Shown piece after piece: positions 28,716 through 41,082 of a stretch of 64,000 nt of DNA. The stretch spans positions 1 through 64,000 of the forward strand of contig CANLXI010000012.1 in the NCBI GenBank assembly GCA_947495035.1. The letters run 5' to 3'. The translations under genes and the position numbers were made by a program. Position 1 is the first letter of the stretch, and each line of letters opens with the position of its first letter. Origin of the DNA: an uncultured Granulosicoccus sp. (GTDB lineage: Bacteria > Pseudomonadota > Gammaproteobacteria > Granulosicoccales > Granulosicoccaceae). The notes beneath the pieces were generated by a model. It saw only the letters and a list, made by a program, of their open reading frames with translations, had not been told where the DNA came from and did no database searches.

Positions 28716-29483
28716 ATGCAACTGCAATTGCGAGGCGTCAGCCACGCCTACGACAAGACGACCGTCCTTCAGGATATCGATCTGAAGGTCGAAGCCGGGC
28801 GCATACTGTGCCTGGTCGGGCCTTCGGGTTGCGGCAAGTCGACCCTGTTACGCCTGATGGGCGGGCTGGAAAAACCGACTGCCGGCTCCATCCGGCTGCT
28901 GGGAGAGGCCCCGCCCGGCTGTCTCAATCCACTGACCTACATCTTTCAGGATTTTGCCCTGCTGCCCTGGCGCAGCGTGGAACAGAACATCTCTCTGGTG
29001 CTCGAGGACCACTCGCTACCTGCCACAGAACGACAGCAGATCATCGATGAGGTACTGCAGCGTACCCGCATGAGTGACTTCAGGGCGGCCCTGCCGCGCC
29101 AGCTCTCCGGCGGCATGAAACAGCGTGTGGCCATCGCCAGAGCCCTTGCTGTCAATCCAGCCGTCCTGCTGATGGATGAGCCTCTGTCAGCGCTGGACAG
29201 CCAGACGCGCGAGCTGCTGCTGGACGATCTGGTGCAGCTCTGGACCAACGCGCCCTTCACCGGCGTCTACGTCACACACAATCTGTCCGAGGCCGTTCGC
29301 CTGGGGCATGAGATCGTCGTACTCTCGCGCCGACCGGGCCGCATCTTCGAGACCGTGCGCATCGAACAAGCGCTGATCGAGCGGGACCCGCACAGCGGCG
29401 AACTGGAACAGGTGCGACGCCAGCTGTGGCAGATGATGCGCGATGAAGCAGAACAGGCAGAACGGGAGCTGCTGAGTTCATGA
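28716..29483 (+). CDS. ABC transporter ATP-binding protein, SsuB/TauB type
   Basis: The 255-residue ATPase has Walker A GPSGCGKST, Q-loop IFQDFALLPW, signature LSGGMKQRVAIA, Walker B VLLMDEPLSALD and the switch histidine in YVTHNLSEA. The Q-loop sequence and length fit the nitrate/sulfonate/taurine (SsuB/TauB) subfamily. It is the second gene of the three-gene importer, 91 bp after the binding-protein gene. Confidence 0.93.
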   Translation: MQLQLRGVSHAYDKTTVLQDIDLKVEAGRILCLVGPSGCGKSTLLRLMGGLEKPTAGSIRLLGEAPPGCLNPLTYIFQDFALLPWRSVEQNISLVLEDHSLPATERQQIIDEVLQRTRMSDFRAALPRQLSGGMKQRVAIARALAVNPAVLLMDEPLSALDSQTRELLLDDLVQLWTNAPFTGVYVTHNLSEAVRLGHEIVVLSRRPGRIFETVRIEQALIERDPHSGELEQVRRQLWQMMRDEAEQAERELLSS

Positions 29484-29513
29484 TCCGTCAGACGCAACAA
29501 TACGAGCCAGCCC

Positions 29514-30404
29514 ATGTCTGAGTCAGGCAATGACCAGTCGACCGGCCCTGACCGGGACAGCAGCACGACCGGCAGTGAGCACACCCGGCGTGGTGCGGTC
29601 GCCGCCGAGCCGCCGACCAGCGACATCGAGGTTCCGTTTCGTGGCGGTGGCTTTTCACCAAAACCGATTCGAGGTGTTGCCCTGCTGGTATTTGCCGTCC
29701 TGCTGCTGGGTATCGAGTGGGGCAGTCGCCAGGGCTACATCTCGAATCTGACCCTGCCTCGACCGTCCGATGTCATCGCCACCTTCCAGCAACTGTGGAG
29801 CAGCGGACTGCTCTGGAAGCACCTTCTGCCCTCGCTCAGCCGCCTGCTGATCGGCGCCTTGTTCGGCATCACGTTCGGGGTGGCTGTCGGCATTCTCATC
29901 GGCCTGTTCTCGCTGATACGCGCGGGCCTGGTACCCGTGGTGGCAGCCCTGTTCCCGATTCCCAAGATTGCCCTGCTTCCCCTGTTCGTGATCTGGTTCG
30001 GCATTGACGAAGCGTCCAAATACGCCCTGATTGCCTTCGGCACCTTCACCCCGACTGTCGTGGCAACCTACGCAGCCGTGGACAATGTCGATCGCACGCT
30101 GGTGCGCATGGGGCAGAGCTTCGGTCTAGGCTGGTTCTCCATCGTGCGCAAGATCATCGTGCCTGGCGCCATGCCCGGCATCCTGTCCGGCCTGCGAGTC
30201 AGCCTGGCCATTGCCATCATCCTGTTGGTTGCCGCCGAAATGCTAGGGGCCGAATACGGAATTGGCGCCTACATCCTCGAAGCCGGCTCCTTGTACGATC
30301 TGGAAAGACTGTTTGCCGGAGTCGTCATACTGTCGATTCTCGGTGTTGTGATCAGTAGCATGATTGCCTGGATCGAACGCAGAATACTTGTCTGGCGCAG
30401 TTGA
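29514..30404 (+). CDS. ABC transporter permease, SsuC/TauC type
   Basis: The 296-residue permease has a polar N-terminal extension of about 45 residues that is longer than usual, followed by about six membrane segments. The EAA-like coupling loop is around FGLGWFSIVRKIIVPGAMPGILSGLR. This matches the BPD_transp_1 domain of sulfonate/thiamine-precursor importers. It completes the importer and lies immediately upstream of the rplU promoter. Confidence 0.92.
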   Translation: MSESGNDQSTGPDRDSSTTGSEHTRRGAVAAEPPTSDIEVPFRGGGFSPKPIRGVALLVFAVLLLGIEWGSRQGYISNLTLPRPSDVIATFQQLWSSGLLWKHLLPSLSRLLIGALFGITFGVAVGILIGLFSLIRAGLVPVVAALFPIPKIALLPLFVIWFGIDEASKYALIAFGTFTPTVVATYAAVDNVDRTLVRMGQSFGLGWFSIVRKIIVPGAMPGILSGLRVSLAIAIILLVAAEMLGAEYGIGAYILEAGSLYDLERLFAGVVILSILGVVISSMIAWIERRILVWRS

Positions 30405-30544
30405 AACCGACGCCTGGCGCCATCAAGCTAGCCTGAGGACCCGCAGCTGCCTCCCATCGAGTGCATCTGTTCGCAGTTCTTGCCGATACCGGAGGATGTC
30501 GATTCGGGGCTTGTCAGATTGCACACTTTGTGCATTCCCCATGC

Positions 30545-30574
30545 TTGACGAATCCGATAGTCTGCCGGTATAGT
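30545..30574 (+). promoter_or_regulatory. Candidate sigma-70 promoter for rplU-rpmA
   Basis: TTGACG (30545-30550) and TATAGT (30569-30574) are separated by 18 bp. A short inverted repeat (TGCACA / TGTGCA, 30520-30534) lies just upstream. The pair is close to consensus, as expected for a ribosomal protein operon, and leaves a leader of about 75 bases. Confidence 0.7.
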
Positions 30575-30657
30575 AGCGGGCTGTTCGCGGTAGATGCCGC
30601 ATATCATTGCGCAAAGGCCCGATGTCAGTTTGGGCCCCAGTTTCAGGACCAGTAATC

Positions 30658-30972
30658 ATGTACGCGGTAGTCAAAACCGGTGGCAAGCAGTACCGAGTAA
30701 GCGAAGGTGACCGTCTCAAGGTCGAAACCATCAAGGCGGAAGCCGGCAGCGACGTCACTCTGGACGAAGTGCTGATGGTCGGCAGTGGCGAATCAGTCAA
30801 TGTGGGCGCACCTCTGGTAGCCAACGCCTCAGTCAGCGCGAAGGTGCTGTCTCATGGCCGTGGCGCCAAAGTCAAGATCATCAAGTTCCGTCGCCGCAAG
30901 CATCATCGCAAGCAGGCAGGACATCGTCAGAACTACACTGAGCTGCAGATCACCGGCATCAACGCCGGCTGA
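30658..30972 (+). CDS. rplU: 50S ribosomal protein L21
   Basis: The 104-residue L21 begins [14 protein letters not shown] and contains the basic [16 protein letters not shown] segment that contacts 23S rRNA, ending ITGINAG. It is the first gene of the rplU-rpmA unit, with obgE 85 bp after rpmA behind a terminator-like hairpin. The strong promoter upstream and proximity to ispB are typical of gammaproteobacteria. Confidence 0.98.
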   Translation: MYAVVKTGGKQYRVSEGDRLKVETIKAEAGSDVTLDEVLMVGSGESVNVGAPLVANASVSAKVLSHGRGAKVKIIKFRRRKHHRKQAGHRQNYTELQITGINAG

Positions 30973-31011
30973 ACACAGCCCTTCGTACAGAATCCAGTCA
31001 GGTAATCAGTC

Positions 31012-31281
31012 ATGGCACACAAGAAAGCAGGCGGTAGTACTCGCAACGGTCGCGATTCAGAATCCAAACGTCTGGGCGTGAAGATGTTCGGCGGCGAAAA
31101 CGCGGTAGCAGGCAACATCATCGTTCGCCAGCGCGGCACTCGTTTTCACGCGGGTGTCAACACCGGCATCGGCAAGGATCACACCATCTTCGCCAAGGCA
31201 GACGGTGTTGTCACTTTCAATGTGCGCGGCGCAAACAACCGCAAGTTCATTGACATCATCCCGGCAGCCGTCGAAGGCTGA
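31012..31281 (+). CDS. rpmA: 50S ribosomal protein L27
   Basis: The 89-residue L27 starts [20 protein letters not shown], whose flexible N-terminus reaches the peptidyl-transferase centre. No N-terminal cleavage extension of the Firmicutes type is seen. It follows rplU by 39 bp and is co-transcribed with it. Confidence 0.98.
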   Translation: MAHKKAGGSTRNGRDSESKRLGVKMFGGENAVAGNIIVRQRGTRFHAGVNTGIGKDHTIFAKADGVVTFNVRGANNRKFIDIIPAAVEG

Positions 31282-31305
31282 AGCCCTCGGTTACTTCCAA
31301 GGTAA

Positions 31306-33571
<2,266 letters not shown>

Positions 33572-33610
33572 ACCAGCCTCTGGAGATTCAGCGGCAAGCC
33601 AGGTACAACG

Positions 33611-33630
33611 CCGGGGCCTTGCAGCCCCGG
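33611..33630. terminator. Hairpin between convergent proB and rpsT
   Basis: An inverted repeat CCGGGGC (33611-33617) and GCCCCGG (33624-33630) with a 6-base loop lies 6 bp past the rpsT stop and about 40 bp past proB. The T-tract on either strand is poor, so it may act with Rho or only as a 3' stabiliser. Confidence 0.5.
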
Positions 33631-33636
33631 ATGGCA

Positions 33637-33900
33637 TTACGCCAGAGCGCGAACCTGAGCGTTGAAACGGCTCTTGTATCGGGCTGCCTTGTTCTTGTGA
33701 ATCAGCCCCTTGCGAGCCATGTGATCCAGAACGGGTACGGCTTCCTTGTAGGCTGCCTCTGCCGCGGTCTTGTCACCGGTTGCAAGTGCTGCGAATACTC
33801 TCTTGACCATCGTACGCATCATGGAGCGCTGGCTCGCATTGCGTTGACGGGATTTTTCTGCCTGACGGACGCGTTTACGCGCCTGAGCTGTGTTTGCCAC
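33637..33900 (-). CDS. rpsT: 30S ribosomal protein S20
   Basis: The 87-residue basic S20 begins [21 protein letters not shown] and ends [15 protein letters not shown]. It is opposite murJ, the usual gammaproteobacterial layout. A GAGGA ribosome-binding site precedes the start. A strong promoter lies 41 bp upstream. Confidence 0.98.
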   Translation of the reverse strand: MANTAQARKRVRQAEKSRQRNASQRSMMRTMVKRVFAALATGDKTAAEAAYKEAVPVLDHMARKGLIHKNKAARYKSRFNAQVRALA

Positions 33901-33940
33901 GGACTATCCTCTAACTTGACATTACTGAATTCAGCCGCCC

Positions 33941-33969
33941 ATTATCCACCGCCTTTTGCAAGACGTCAA
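33941..33969 (-). promoter_or_regulatory. Strong candidate sigma-70 promoter for rpsT
   Basis: Read on the minus strand, TTGACG (33964-33969) and GATAAT (33941-33946) are separated by 17 bp. It is among the best promoter matches in the window. Confidence 0.75.
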
Positions 33970-33980
33970 CGACAGATTTC

Positions 33981-35534
33981 ATGAAACCGGCAAATCTTGT
34001 TCGATCCGGGTCCATTGTGGGCCTGATGACCCTGCTTTCAAGAGTGCTGGGCTTTGTTCGTGACCAGGTTCTCGCGATCGTGTTCGGTGCCGGTGCCACC
34101 ACCGATGTGTTTCTGGTGGCCTTCAAGATCCCCAATTTTCTGCGTCGCCTGTTTGCCGAGGGTGCCTTCGCCACGGCCTTTGTGCCGGTGTTCACCGAGT
34201 ACAAGGAAACCCGCAGCCGCGAGGCCATGATCGATCTGGCGGCGCATGTCTCCGGCACACTCAGCGTCATCCTGCTGCTGGTGAGCACACTGGGGGTCAT
34301 GCTCAGTCCGCTGCTGATCATGCTGTTCGCACCGGGCTTCATCGATGAGCCTGAGCGCTTCGAGCTGGCCACCCACATGCTGCGCATTACCTTTCCCTAC
34401 CTGTTCTTCATCAGTCTGGTTGCCTATGCCGGCAGCATGCTCAACACCTTCGGCAAGTTCGCGGTGCCCTCGTTCACGCCGGTGCTGCTCAACATCTGCA
34501 TGATTGCGGCAGCCCTGACCTTCAGCCCGATGTTCGAGGCGCCCGTGGTGGCGCTCGCCTGGGGGGTCTTCGCCGCCGGTGCCGTGCAGCTGTTTCTGCA
34601 ACTGCCCTTCCTGCGACAGATCGGCCTGATTCCCCGGCCCCGCTGGGGCTGGAAGCACCCGGGGGTCAGACGCATCCTGAAGCTCATGGCACCGGCCATT
34701 CTCGGCTCCTCGGTAGCGCAGATCAATCTGCTGCTGGACACCATCATTGCCTCCTTTCTGACAGCCGGCAGTCTGAGCTGGCTCTACTACAGCGATCGCC
34801 TGATGGAATTCCCGCTGGGCTTGCTGGGTGTGACCCTGGCGACGATCATCCTGCCCAGACTCTCACGCGAACATTCGCTCGATACCCCTGATGAATTTCG
34901 TCGAACGCTGGACTGGGCCCTGCGTCTGCTGGTGATCCTGGGTCTGCCGGCGGCCATCGGCCTCATGATCCTGGCCAGGCCGATGTTGCTGACCCTGTTC
35001 GGCTACGGAGAATTCACGCCCGGCGATGCCAACATGGCCAGTTACAGCCTGATCGCCTATGGCGCCGGACTACCGGCCTTCCTGGCGGTCAAGATCTTCG
35101 CCCCGGCCTTCTTCGCCCGGCAGAACACCCGGACCCCGGTACGCATAGGCATCATCGCTCTGGTCGCGAACATGGGTTACAACCTGTTGTTCGTCTTGCC
35201 GATGATCTGGCTGGATTTCATTGCCCCGCATACGGGCTTGGCGCTGGCCAGTTCGGTGGCCGCCTGGCAACAGGCCATCATGCTCTATCGTCGGCTCGAA
35301 GCCGATGAGATCTACACGATCTCTGCCAGCGTCTGGGAGTTCATGCGTCGCAGCCTGCCTGGACTGCTCGCGCTGACGGTCCTGCTGCTGCTGTGTACGC
35401 AGATTCAGTGGCAGGCAATGGGCGCGCTTGGTAGGCTGGGAACTCTCCTCGGTATAATCGTGGGCGGCAGCCTCGTCTACGCAGCAGGATTGCTGCTGGC
35501 CGGCATCCGTCCTCGACAACTGGCGAGCCCATGA
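33981..35534 (+). CDS. murJ: Lipid II flippase MurJ
   Basis: The 517-residue MOP-superfamily protein has about 14 membrane segments and flips lipid-linked peptidoglycan precursors across the inner membrane. The N-terminus matches the family: TLLSRVLGFVRDQVLAIVFGAG and FKIPNFLRRLFAEGAFATAFVP. It is the first gene of murJ-ribF-ileS-lspA and starts 80 bp from rpsT on the opposite strand. Essentiality is expected from known homologs. Confidence 0.97.
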   Translation: MKPANLVRSGSIVGLMTLLSRVLGFVRDQVLAIVFGAGATTDVFLVAFKIPNFLRRLFAEGAFATAFVPVFTEYKETRSREAMIDLAAHVSGTLSVILLLVSTLGVMLSPLLIMLFAPGFIDEPERFELATHMLRITFPYLFFISLVAYAGSMLNTFGKFAVPSFTPVLLNICMIAAALTFSPMFEAPVVALAWGVFAAGAVQLFLQLPFLRQIGLIPRPRWGWKHPGVRRILKLMAPAILGSSVAQINLLLDTIIASFLTAGSLSWLYYSDRLMEFPLGLLGVTLATIILPRLSREHSLDTPDEFRRTLDWALRLLVILGLPAAIGLMILARPMLLTLFGYGEFTPGDANMASYSLIAYGAGLPAFLAVKIFAPAFFARQNTRTPVRIGIIALVANMGYNLLFVLPMIWLDFIAPHTGLALASSVAAWQQAIMLYRRLEADEIYTISASVWEFMRRSLPGLLALTVLLLLCTQIQWQAMGALGRLGTLLGIIVGGSLVYAAGLLLAGIRPRQLASP

Positions 35535-35565
35535 ACCTCCATCCATCCGTCATGACAGCGATACC

Positions 35566-36495
35566 ATGCAACTGATTCGAGGCCTCGGCAACTGGCCGGA
35601 TGCCATTGATACCGCCATTACCATTGGCAATTTCGATGGCGCTCATCTCGGACATCAGGCCATGTTCGACGAGGTGGTCCGAACGGCGCGCGAACGCCAG
35701 CTGGCAAGCACGGTCATCAGCTTCGATCCGCTGCCGCATGAATATTTCGTGGCGCAGGCCGCTCCGGCTCGCTTGCAGGGCCTGCGCGACCGTTACAACA
35801 GCATCAAGGCCGCCGGCATCGAGCGCCTGTTGCTGCTGGACTTCGATCACGAATTTGCCGCACAGTCGGCTGATGACTTCGTCAATGAGGTACTGATCGA
35901 CACCCTGCATGCCCGACACCTGGTCATTGGCGACGATTTTCGTTTCGGGCACCGGCGTCTGGGCAACTTCGAGCTGCTCGAAGCCGCCTCGAAAACACAT
36001 GAATTCACCCTGCAACAGAGCCCGACCTGTATTTCTGGTAATCAACGTGTGTCCAGTACGCTCATCCGGGATCATTTACGCAATGGTGCGCTGAGCGAGG
36101 CCGCCACTCTGCTCGGTCGCCCCTATCGCATCAGCGGACGAGTCGTCCACGGCGACAAGGTTGGCCGCCAACTGGGGTTTCCCACCGCCAATGTGGCTCT
36201 GGGCCGTCATCGCCCGGCGCTACGCGGTGTCTTTGCAGCCTGGGCGCACGACGAGGACACTGGCCGACGCCATGCTGCGGTGGCCAATCTCGGTGAACGA
36301 CCCACGGTCGGCGGACACAAACTGTTGCTGGAAGTGCATCTGCTGGATGCCGAGGAGCAGCTCTACGGCCATCATCTGGCCATCGATTTTCTCGAAGCAC
36401 TGCGTCATGAACAGCGATTTGCATCACTGGACGAACTCAAGGCACAGATTGCGCGCGATGCGGACGCTGCACGCGAACTCATGAGCCGCAGATGA
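35566..36495 (+). CDS. ribF: Bifunctional riboflavin kinase/FAD synthetase
   Basis: The 309-residue enzyme converts riboflavin to FMN and then FAD. The N-terminal adenylyltransferase has GNFDGAHLGHQAM and the FRFGHRRLGNF motif. The C-terminal kinase carries GRPYRISGRVVHGDKVGRQLGFPTAN. It sits between murJ and ileS on the same strand, as in many gammaproteobacteria. Confidence 0.97.
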   Translation: MQLIRGLGNWPDAIDTAITIGNFDGAHLGHQAMFDEVVRTARERQLASTVISFDPLPHEYFVAQAAPARLQGLRDRYNSIKAAGIERLLLLDFDHEFAAQSADDFVNEVLIDTLHARHLVIGDDFRFGHRRLGNFELLEAASKTHEFTLQQSPTCISGNQRVSSTLIRDHLRNGALSEAATLLGRPYRISGRVVHGDKVGRQLGFPTANVALGRHRPALRGVFAAWAHDEDTGRRHAAVANLGERPTVGGHKLLLEVHLLDAEEQLYGHHLAIDFLEALRHEQRFASLDELKAQIARDADAARELMSRR

Positions 36496-36538
36496 CTTAC
36501 ACTGACCCACTTTGTACGACTGACGAAGCAAGACACAC

Positions 36539-39373
36539 GTGACCGATTACAAAAAGACGCTGAACCTGCCCAAGACCGATTTCCCCATGCGGGGCAATCT
36601 GGCCAAACGCGAGCCGGAAATGCTGGCGCGCTGGAACGAGCAGGACCTGTACCAGCACATTCGCGAGCACTCGGCGGGCCGCCCGAAGTTCATTCTGCAT
36701 GACGGACCTCCCTACGCCAACGGCGATATTCATATCGGCCATGTGGTCAACAAGGTCATCAAGGACATGATCGTGAAGTCCAAGCAGCTCGCCGGTTTCG
36801 ATTCGCCCTATGTGCCGGGCTGGGATTGCCACGGTCTGCCCATCGAGAACAAGGTGGAAGGGCTGATCGGCAAACCCGGCGGCAATGTCACCGAAGCCGA
36901 GTTTCGCGCACGCTGTCGGGAATACGCCAGCGAACAGATTGCCAACCAGAGCACGGAATTCCAGCGCCTGGGCATTCTGGGTGAGTGGCAGGCGCCTTAT
37001 CTGACCATGAACTTTGCCAATGAGGCAAACATCGTGAGAGCGCTGGGCAAGATCATCGAAGCCGGGCATGTCTACAAGGGCACCAAACCGGTCTACTGGA
37101 GCTGGGGTGCGCATTCCGCCGTTGCCGAGGCCGAGATCGAGTACGAGGACAAGACCTCCACCGCCATCGATGTGCGTTTCGCCCCGCGCGACCAGGCAGC
37201 CGTGCTGAACATCTTCGGCGCCGAGGATGATGGCAGCGAGGTCAATATCGTCATCTGGACCACCACGCCATGGACCATCCCGGGCAATCTCGCCATCACG
37301 CTGCACCCCGAGCTGCAATATGCGCTGGTGGCCGTCAATGGCGAGCGCCTGATCATGGCCGAGGCCATGGTCGATGATGTCATGGCACGTTACGGGTTCA
37401 GCGATTACAGCACGGTGGCCACCGCTGCAGGTGAATCACTCAAGGGGCAGTTGTTCAAGCACCCGCTGTATGAACGCGATTCCCTGCTCATCATGGGTGA
37501 CTACGTGACGACCGATGCCGGCACCGGTGCCGTGCATACGGCGCCGGATCACGGCGTCGACGACTTCTACGCCGCCAAGGCCCATGGCCTGGGTCTGCTG
37601 GATTACGTCAATGATCACGGCGTCTTTCGAGACCACGTCGAGCTGTTCGGTGGCGAGCATGTCATGAAAGTGGACGCTCACATGATCGAGGAACTGGAGA
37701 GCCGCGGCCGTCTGATCAAACATGAAAAGTATCAGCACAGCTACCCCTACTGCTGGCGCACCAAGACCCCCATCATCTACCGCGCCACGCCGCAGTGGTT
37801 CATCGGCATGGACACCGAAGGCCTGCGGCGCGACACCCTGGCCGAAATCGACAAGGTGAAATGGATCCCTGACTGGGGCCAGTCACGCATTCATGGCATG
37901 ATTGCCGGCCGCCCCGATTGGTGCATTTCGCGTCAACGCTACTGGGGGGTGCCCATCACGCTGTTCCTGCACAAGGAAACCGGTGAACTGCACCCGGACA
38001 CCACGGCTCTGGTGGAGAGGGCGGCACAGCGCATTGCCGAACAGGGCATTCAGGCCTGGTTCGATCTCGATCCAGCCGAGTTGCTGGGCGACGATGCCAA
38101 TGACTATGACAAGGTGACGGATGTGCTGGATGTCTGGTTCGACTCCGGCACCTCCTGGATGCATGTCCTGCAACAGGACGAGAAACTGAGCTATCCGGCC
38201 GATATCTATCTGGAAGGCTCTGACCAGCATCGTGGCTGGTTCCATTCCTCGATACTGACGAGCGTTGCCATCAATCGCCATGCCCCGTATCGCCAGGTAC
38301 TGACTCACGGCTTCACGGTGGACCAGCAGGGTCGCAAGATGTCCAAGTCCCTGGGTAACATCATCGCTCCGCAGAAGCTGCTGAAAACCCTCGGTGCCGA
38401 CATCGTGCGTCTGTGGGTCAGTTCGACCGACTATCGCGGTGAAATGACGGTATCCAACGAGATCCTGGATCGCATGGCCGATGCCTATCGCCGCATCCGC
38501 AACACCGCCCGCTACCTGCTCAGTGCCATCGATGACTTCGACCCCGACCTGCATACGGTTGCGCCCGAAGACATGCTGGCGCTGGATCGCTGGGCCGTGG
38601 ATTGCGCCCTGCGCACACAGAGCACGGTTCATGAAGCCTACGAGGCCTATCAGTTCCATACGGTGTACCAGACCATTCACCATTTCTGTGCAGTCGACAT
38701 GTCGAGCTTCTATCTCGACATCATCAAGGACCGCCAGTACACCATGCCCGCCGACAGCCTCGGCCGTCGCTCGGCGCAAACAGCCATGTACCAGATCACC
38801 GATGCCCTGGTACGCTGGATCACACCGGTTCTGAGTTTCACGGCCGATGAAATCTGGCAGCATCTGCGCGAACAGTCGGAAACCGATCGCAGTACGCGCT
38901 CACCGACGCCATTCACCCAGACCTACCTCGAGACATTGCCGGCTCTGGACGATGACGCCCTGCTGAGTCGGGCTGATTGGCAGGCAGTGACCCAGGTACG
39001 TGAAGCAGTGTCCAAGTCACTGGAAAACCTCAGAAGCGCAGGTACCATCGGCGGCGCTCTGGAGGCCAGTGTGACCGTCTATGCCTCCGATGCGCTGGCG
39101 CAGATTCTGGCCAGACTGGGTGATGAACTGCGCTTCGTGTTCATCACATCGACAGCGGCAGTGGAATCCCTGGACCAGAAACCGGCGGAGGCAGAAATGC
39201 ACAGCGCCAGCGGACTGGAATTTGCCGTACAGACCAGCAAGGCGAGCGGTGAGAAATGCGTTCGATGCTGGCATCTGCGAGAGGATGTCGGTACTGACAG
39301 CGAGCATCCGGACGTCTGCGGTCGTTGCATCAGCAATGTACACGGCAGCGGCGAACAGCGATCCATTGCCTGA
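36539..39373 (+). CDS. ileS: Isoleucyl-tRNA synthetase
   Basis: The 944-residue class I synthetase shows the HIGH-type motif ([11 protein letters not shown], residues about 62-72) and KMSKS ([10 protein letters not shown]). The editing domain lies between these motifs. A C-terminal zinc site is present ([10 protein letters not shown] ... CGRC). The bacterial type and length match E. coli-like enzymes. Start is GTG 36539; the next start downstream is well inside the conserved N-terminus. lspA starts 2 bp after its stop. Confidence 0.98.
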   Translation: MTDYKKTLNLPKTDFPMRGNLAKREPEMLARWNEQDLYQHIREHSAGRPKFILHDGPPYANGDIHIGHVVNKVIKDMIVKSKQLAGFDSPYVPGWDCHGLPIENKVEGLIGKPGGNVTEAEFRARCREYASEQIANQSTEFQRLGILGEWQAPYLTMNFANEANIVRALGKIIEAGHVYKGTKPVYWSWGAHSAVAEAEIEYEDKTSTAIDVRFAPRDQAAVLNIFGAEDDGSEVNIVIWTTTPWTIPGNLAITLHPELQYALVAVNGERLIMAEAMVDDVMARYGFSDYSTVATAAGESLKGQLFKHPLYERDSLLIMGDYVTTDAGTGAVHTAPDHGVDDFYAAKAHGLGLLDYVNDHGVFRDHVELFGGEHVMKVDAHMIEELESRGRLIKHEKYQHSYPYCWRTKTPIIYRATPQWFIGMDTEGLRRDTLAEIDKVKWIPDWGQSRIHGMIAGRPDWCISRQRYWGVPITLFLHKETGELHPDTTALVERAAQRIAEQGIQAWFDLDPAELLGDDANDYDKVTDVLDVWFDSGTSWMHVLQQDEKLSYPADIYLEGSDQHRGWFHSSILTSVAINRHAPYRQVLTHGFTVDQQGRKMSKSLGNIIAPQKLLKTLGADIVRLWVSSTDYRGEMTVSNEILDRMADAYRRIRNTARYLLSAIDDFDPDLHTVAPEDMLALDRWAVDCALRTQSTVHEAYEAYQFHTVYQTIHHFCAVDMSSFYLDIIKDRQYTMPADSLGRRSAQTAMYQITDALVRWITPVLSFTADEIWQHLREQSETDRSTRSPTPFTQTYLETLPALDDDALLSRADWQAVTQVREAVSKSLENLRSAGTIGGALEASVTVYASDALAQILARLGDELRFVFITSTAAVESLDQKPAEAEMHSASGLEFAVQTSKASGEKCVRCWHLREDVGTDSEHPDVCGRCISNVHGSGEQRSIA

Positions 39374-39375
39374 TC

Positions 39376-39879
39376 ATGTCTCACGCATTGCGCTATGGCA
39401 TCGTGATTCTGATCGTGATACTCGATCAGATCACCAAGATCTGGGCGGATCGCTCGCTGGAGATGTATCAACAGATTCCGGTGACCGGTTTCTTCAACAT
39501 CACCAAGGCTTACAATTACGGTGCTGCCTTCAGTTTTCTGGATAACGAGGGAGGCTGGCAGCGCTGGTTCTTCACAGCCATCAGCCTGGTCGTCAGCATC
39601 GTGCTGTGCGTCTGGCTGTTTCGCATGACACGGGCAGAGCGCTGGCTGAGTGTTGCCATCGCCCTGATTCTGGGTGGGGCAGTCGGTAACCTGATCGATC
39701 GTGCCGTTTACGGCTATGTCGTGGATTTCATTCAGGTGTACTGGAATACCAGCTACTTCCCCTCTTTCAATATTGCCGATGCCGCCATAAGCTGCGGTAC
39801 GGTGCTGCTGCTGTGTCTGACCCTGTTCGAGAAGAACGACCCGACAGCCGAAAAGCACGAAGACAAGCCGGCGTCCTGA
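39376..39879 (+). CDS. lspA: Lipoprotein signal peptidase II
   Basis: The 167-residue inner-membrane aspartyl peptidase cleaves signal peptides of prolipoproteins. Catalytic motifs are GNLIDR and FNIADAAIS, with the first conserved Asp in ILDQITK. Four membrane segments are present. ATG 39376 is used; a longer frame from 39325 lies inside ileS. Given the many lipoproteins in this window it has clear local substrates. Confidence 0.97.
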   Translation: MSHALRYGIVILIVILDQITKIWADRSLEMYQQIPVTGFFNITKAYNYGAAFSFLDNEGGWQRWFFTAISLVVSIVLCVWLFRMTRAERWLSVAIALILGGAVGNLIDRAVYGYVVDFIQVYWNTSYFPSFNIADAAISCGTVLLLCLTLFEKNDPTAEKHEDKPAS

Positions 39880-40014
39880 TTCAGGGCGCTGTTGACGGAT
39901 GATCGCACGACCAGTTCGAACACAGGACCGGTCGCCGGAATCAGCGCAGGCTGGCAGAGACTGCAGCCGTTACAGCGCGGCCGGGTTCAGCCCCATTAAC
40001 CAGGATTGACTACC

Positions 40015-40968
40015 ATGAAAATTCTACTCGCCAATCCACGCGGCTTCTGTGCCGGTGTTGACCGCGCCATCGAAATCGTCGAGCGCGCCATCGAGATTCA
40101 CGGGGCGCCCATCTACGTGCGTCACGAAGTCGTGCACAACAAGTACGTGGTTGATGGCCTACGGGACAAGGGCGCGGTGTTCGTCGAGGAACTGGATGAA
40201 GTACCGGACAATGCGACAGTCATCTTCAGTGCCCATGGCGTTTCACATGCCGTGGAAAGCGCGGCGCATGGACGGGGTTTGCAGGTGTTCGATGCCACCT
40301 GCCCGCTGGTCACCAAAGTTCACCTGGAAGTCGTGAAATACGCACGTCAGGGCAAGGAAGTCATCCTGATCGGTCACGCCGGACACCCTGAAGTGGAAGG
40401 CACCATGGGACGTTATGACACCAGCAATGGTGGCCGCATCATCCTGGTGGAAAAGCCGTCGGATGTCGAGACACTGGAAATCAGGGACCCGGAAGGCCTG
40501 GCATTCGTGTCACAGACGACCTTGTCCGTGGATGATACCCAGGATGTCATCGATGCCCTGCGCAAGCGCTTTCCCGCCATTGCCGCACCGAATCGCGATG
40601 ATATCTGCTACGCCACGCAGAACCGCCAGGATGCTGTCAAGAAGCTGTGCGAAGAGGTCGATCTGCTGCTGGTCGTCGGGGCGAGCAACAGCTCCAATTC
40701 CAACCGATTGGCAGAACTCGGAGAACGTGCAGGCGTCGAATCACGCCTGATCACCCGAGCAGTGGATATCGACAGCCGTTGGCTGGCCGGCAAACAGAGC
40801 GTCGGGGTCACCGCTGGTGCATCAGCTCCCGAGATTCTGGTCAACGAGGTGATCGAGCGACTGCGTGCAGAAGGCGGGCAGCCTGCTGTCGAGTACGATG
40901 GCATACGCGAGACGATCACCTTCTCGATTCCGAAACCTCTGCGCCGCATGGACAGATCCGCCAGCTGA
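40015..40968 (+). CDS. ispH: 4-hydroxy-3-methylbut-2-enyl diphosphate reductase
   Basis: The 317-residue 4Fe-4S enzyme makes IPP and DMAPP in the last step of the MEP pathway. It begins [21 protein letters not shown] with the first cluster cysteine, followed by [11 protein letters not shown] and the final cysteine in [11 protein letters not shown]. It follows lspA after 135 bp; the fkpB (SlpA) gene found between them in enterobacteria is absent. A TTG at 40006 is in frame but ATG 40015 has a better AGG-spaced site. Confidence 0.97.
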   Translation: MKILLANPRGFCAGVDRAIEIVERAIEIHGAPIYVRHEVVHNKYVVDGLRDKGAVFVEELDEVPDNATVIFSAHGVSHAVESAAHGRGLQVFDATCPLVTKVHLEVVKYARQGKEVILIGHAGHPEVEGTMGRYDTSNGGRIILVEKPSDVETLEIRDPEGLAFVSQTTLSVDDTQDVIDALRKRFPAIAAPNRDDICYATQNRQDAVKKLCEEVDLLLVVGASNSSNSNRLAELGERAGVESRLITRAVDIDSRWLAGKQSVGVTAGASAPEILVNEVIERLRAEGGQPAVEYDGIRETITFSIPKPLRRMDRSAS

Positions 40969-41082
40969 CTGTTCTGTAAGCAGCCCTCTCACCGACGAAT
41001 CCTGCGCTTGTGTCGCAACCCGGCGTACGAGGGCAGACGGGGCACAGCACCTGCCTCGCACGCACCATTCCCAGAGAACCCC

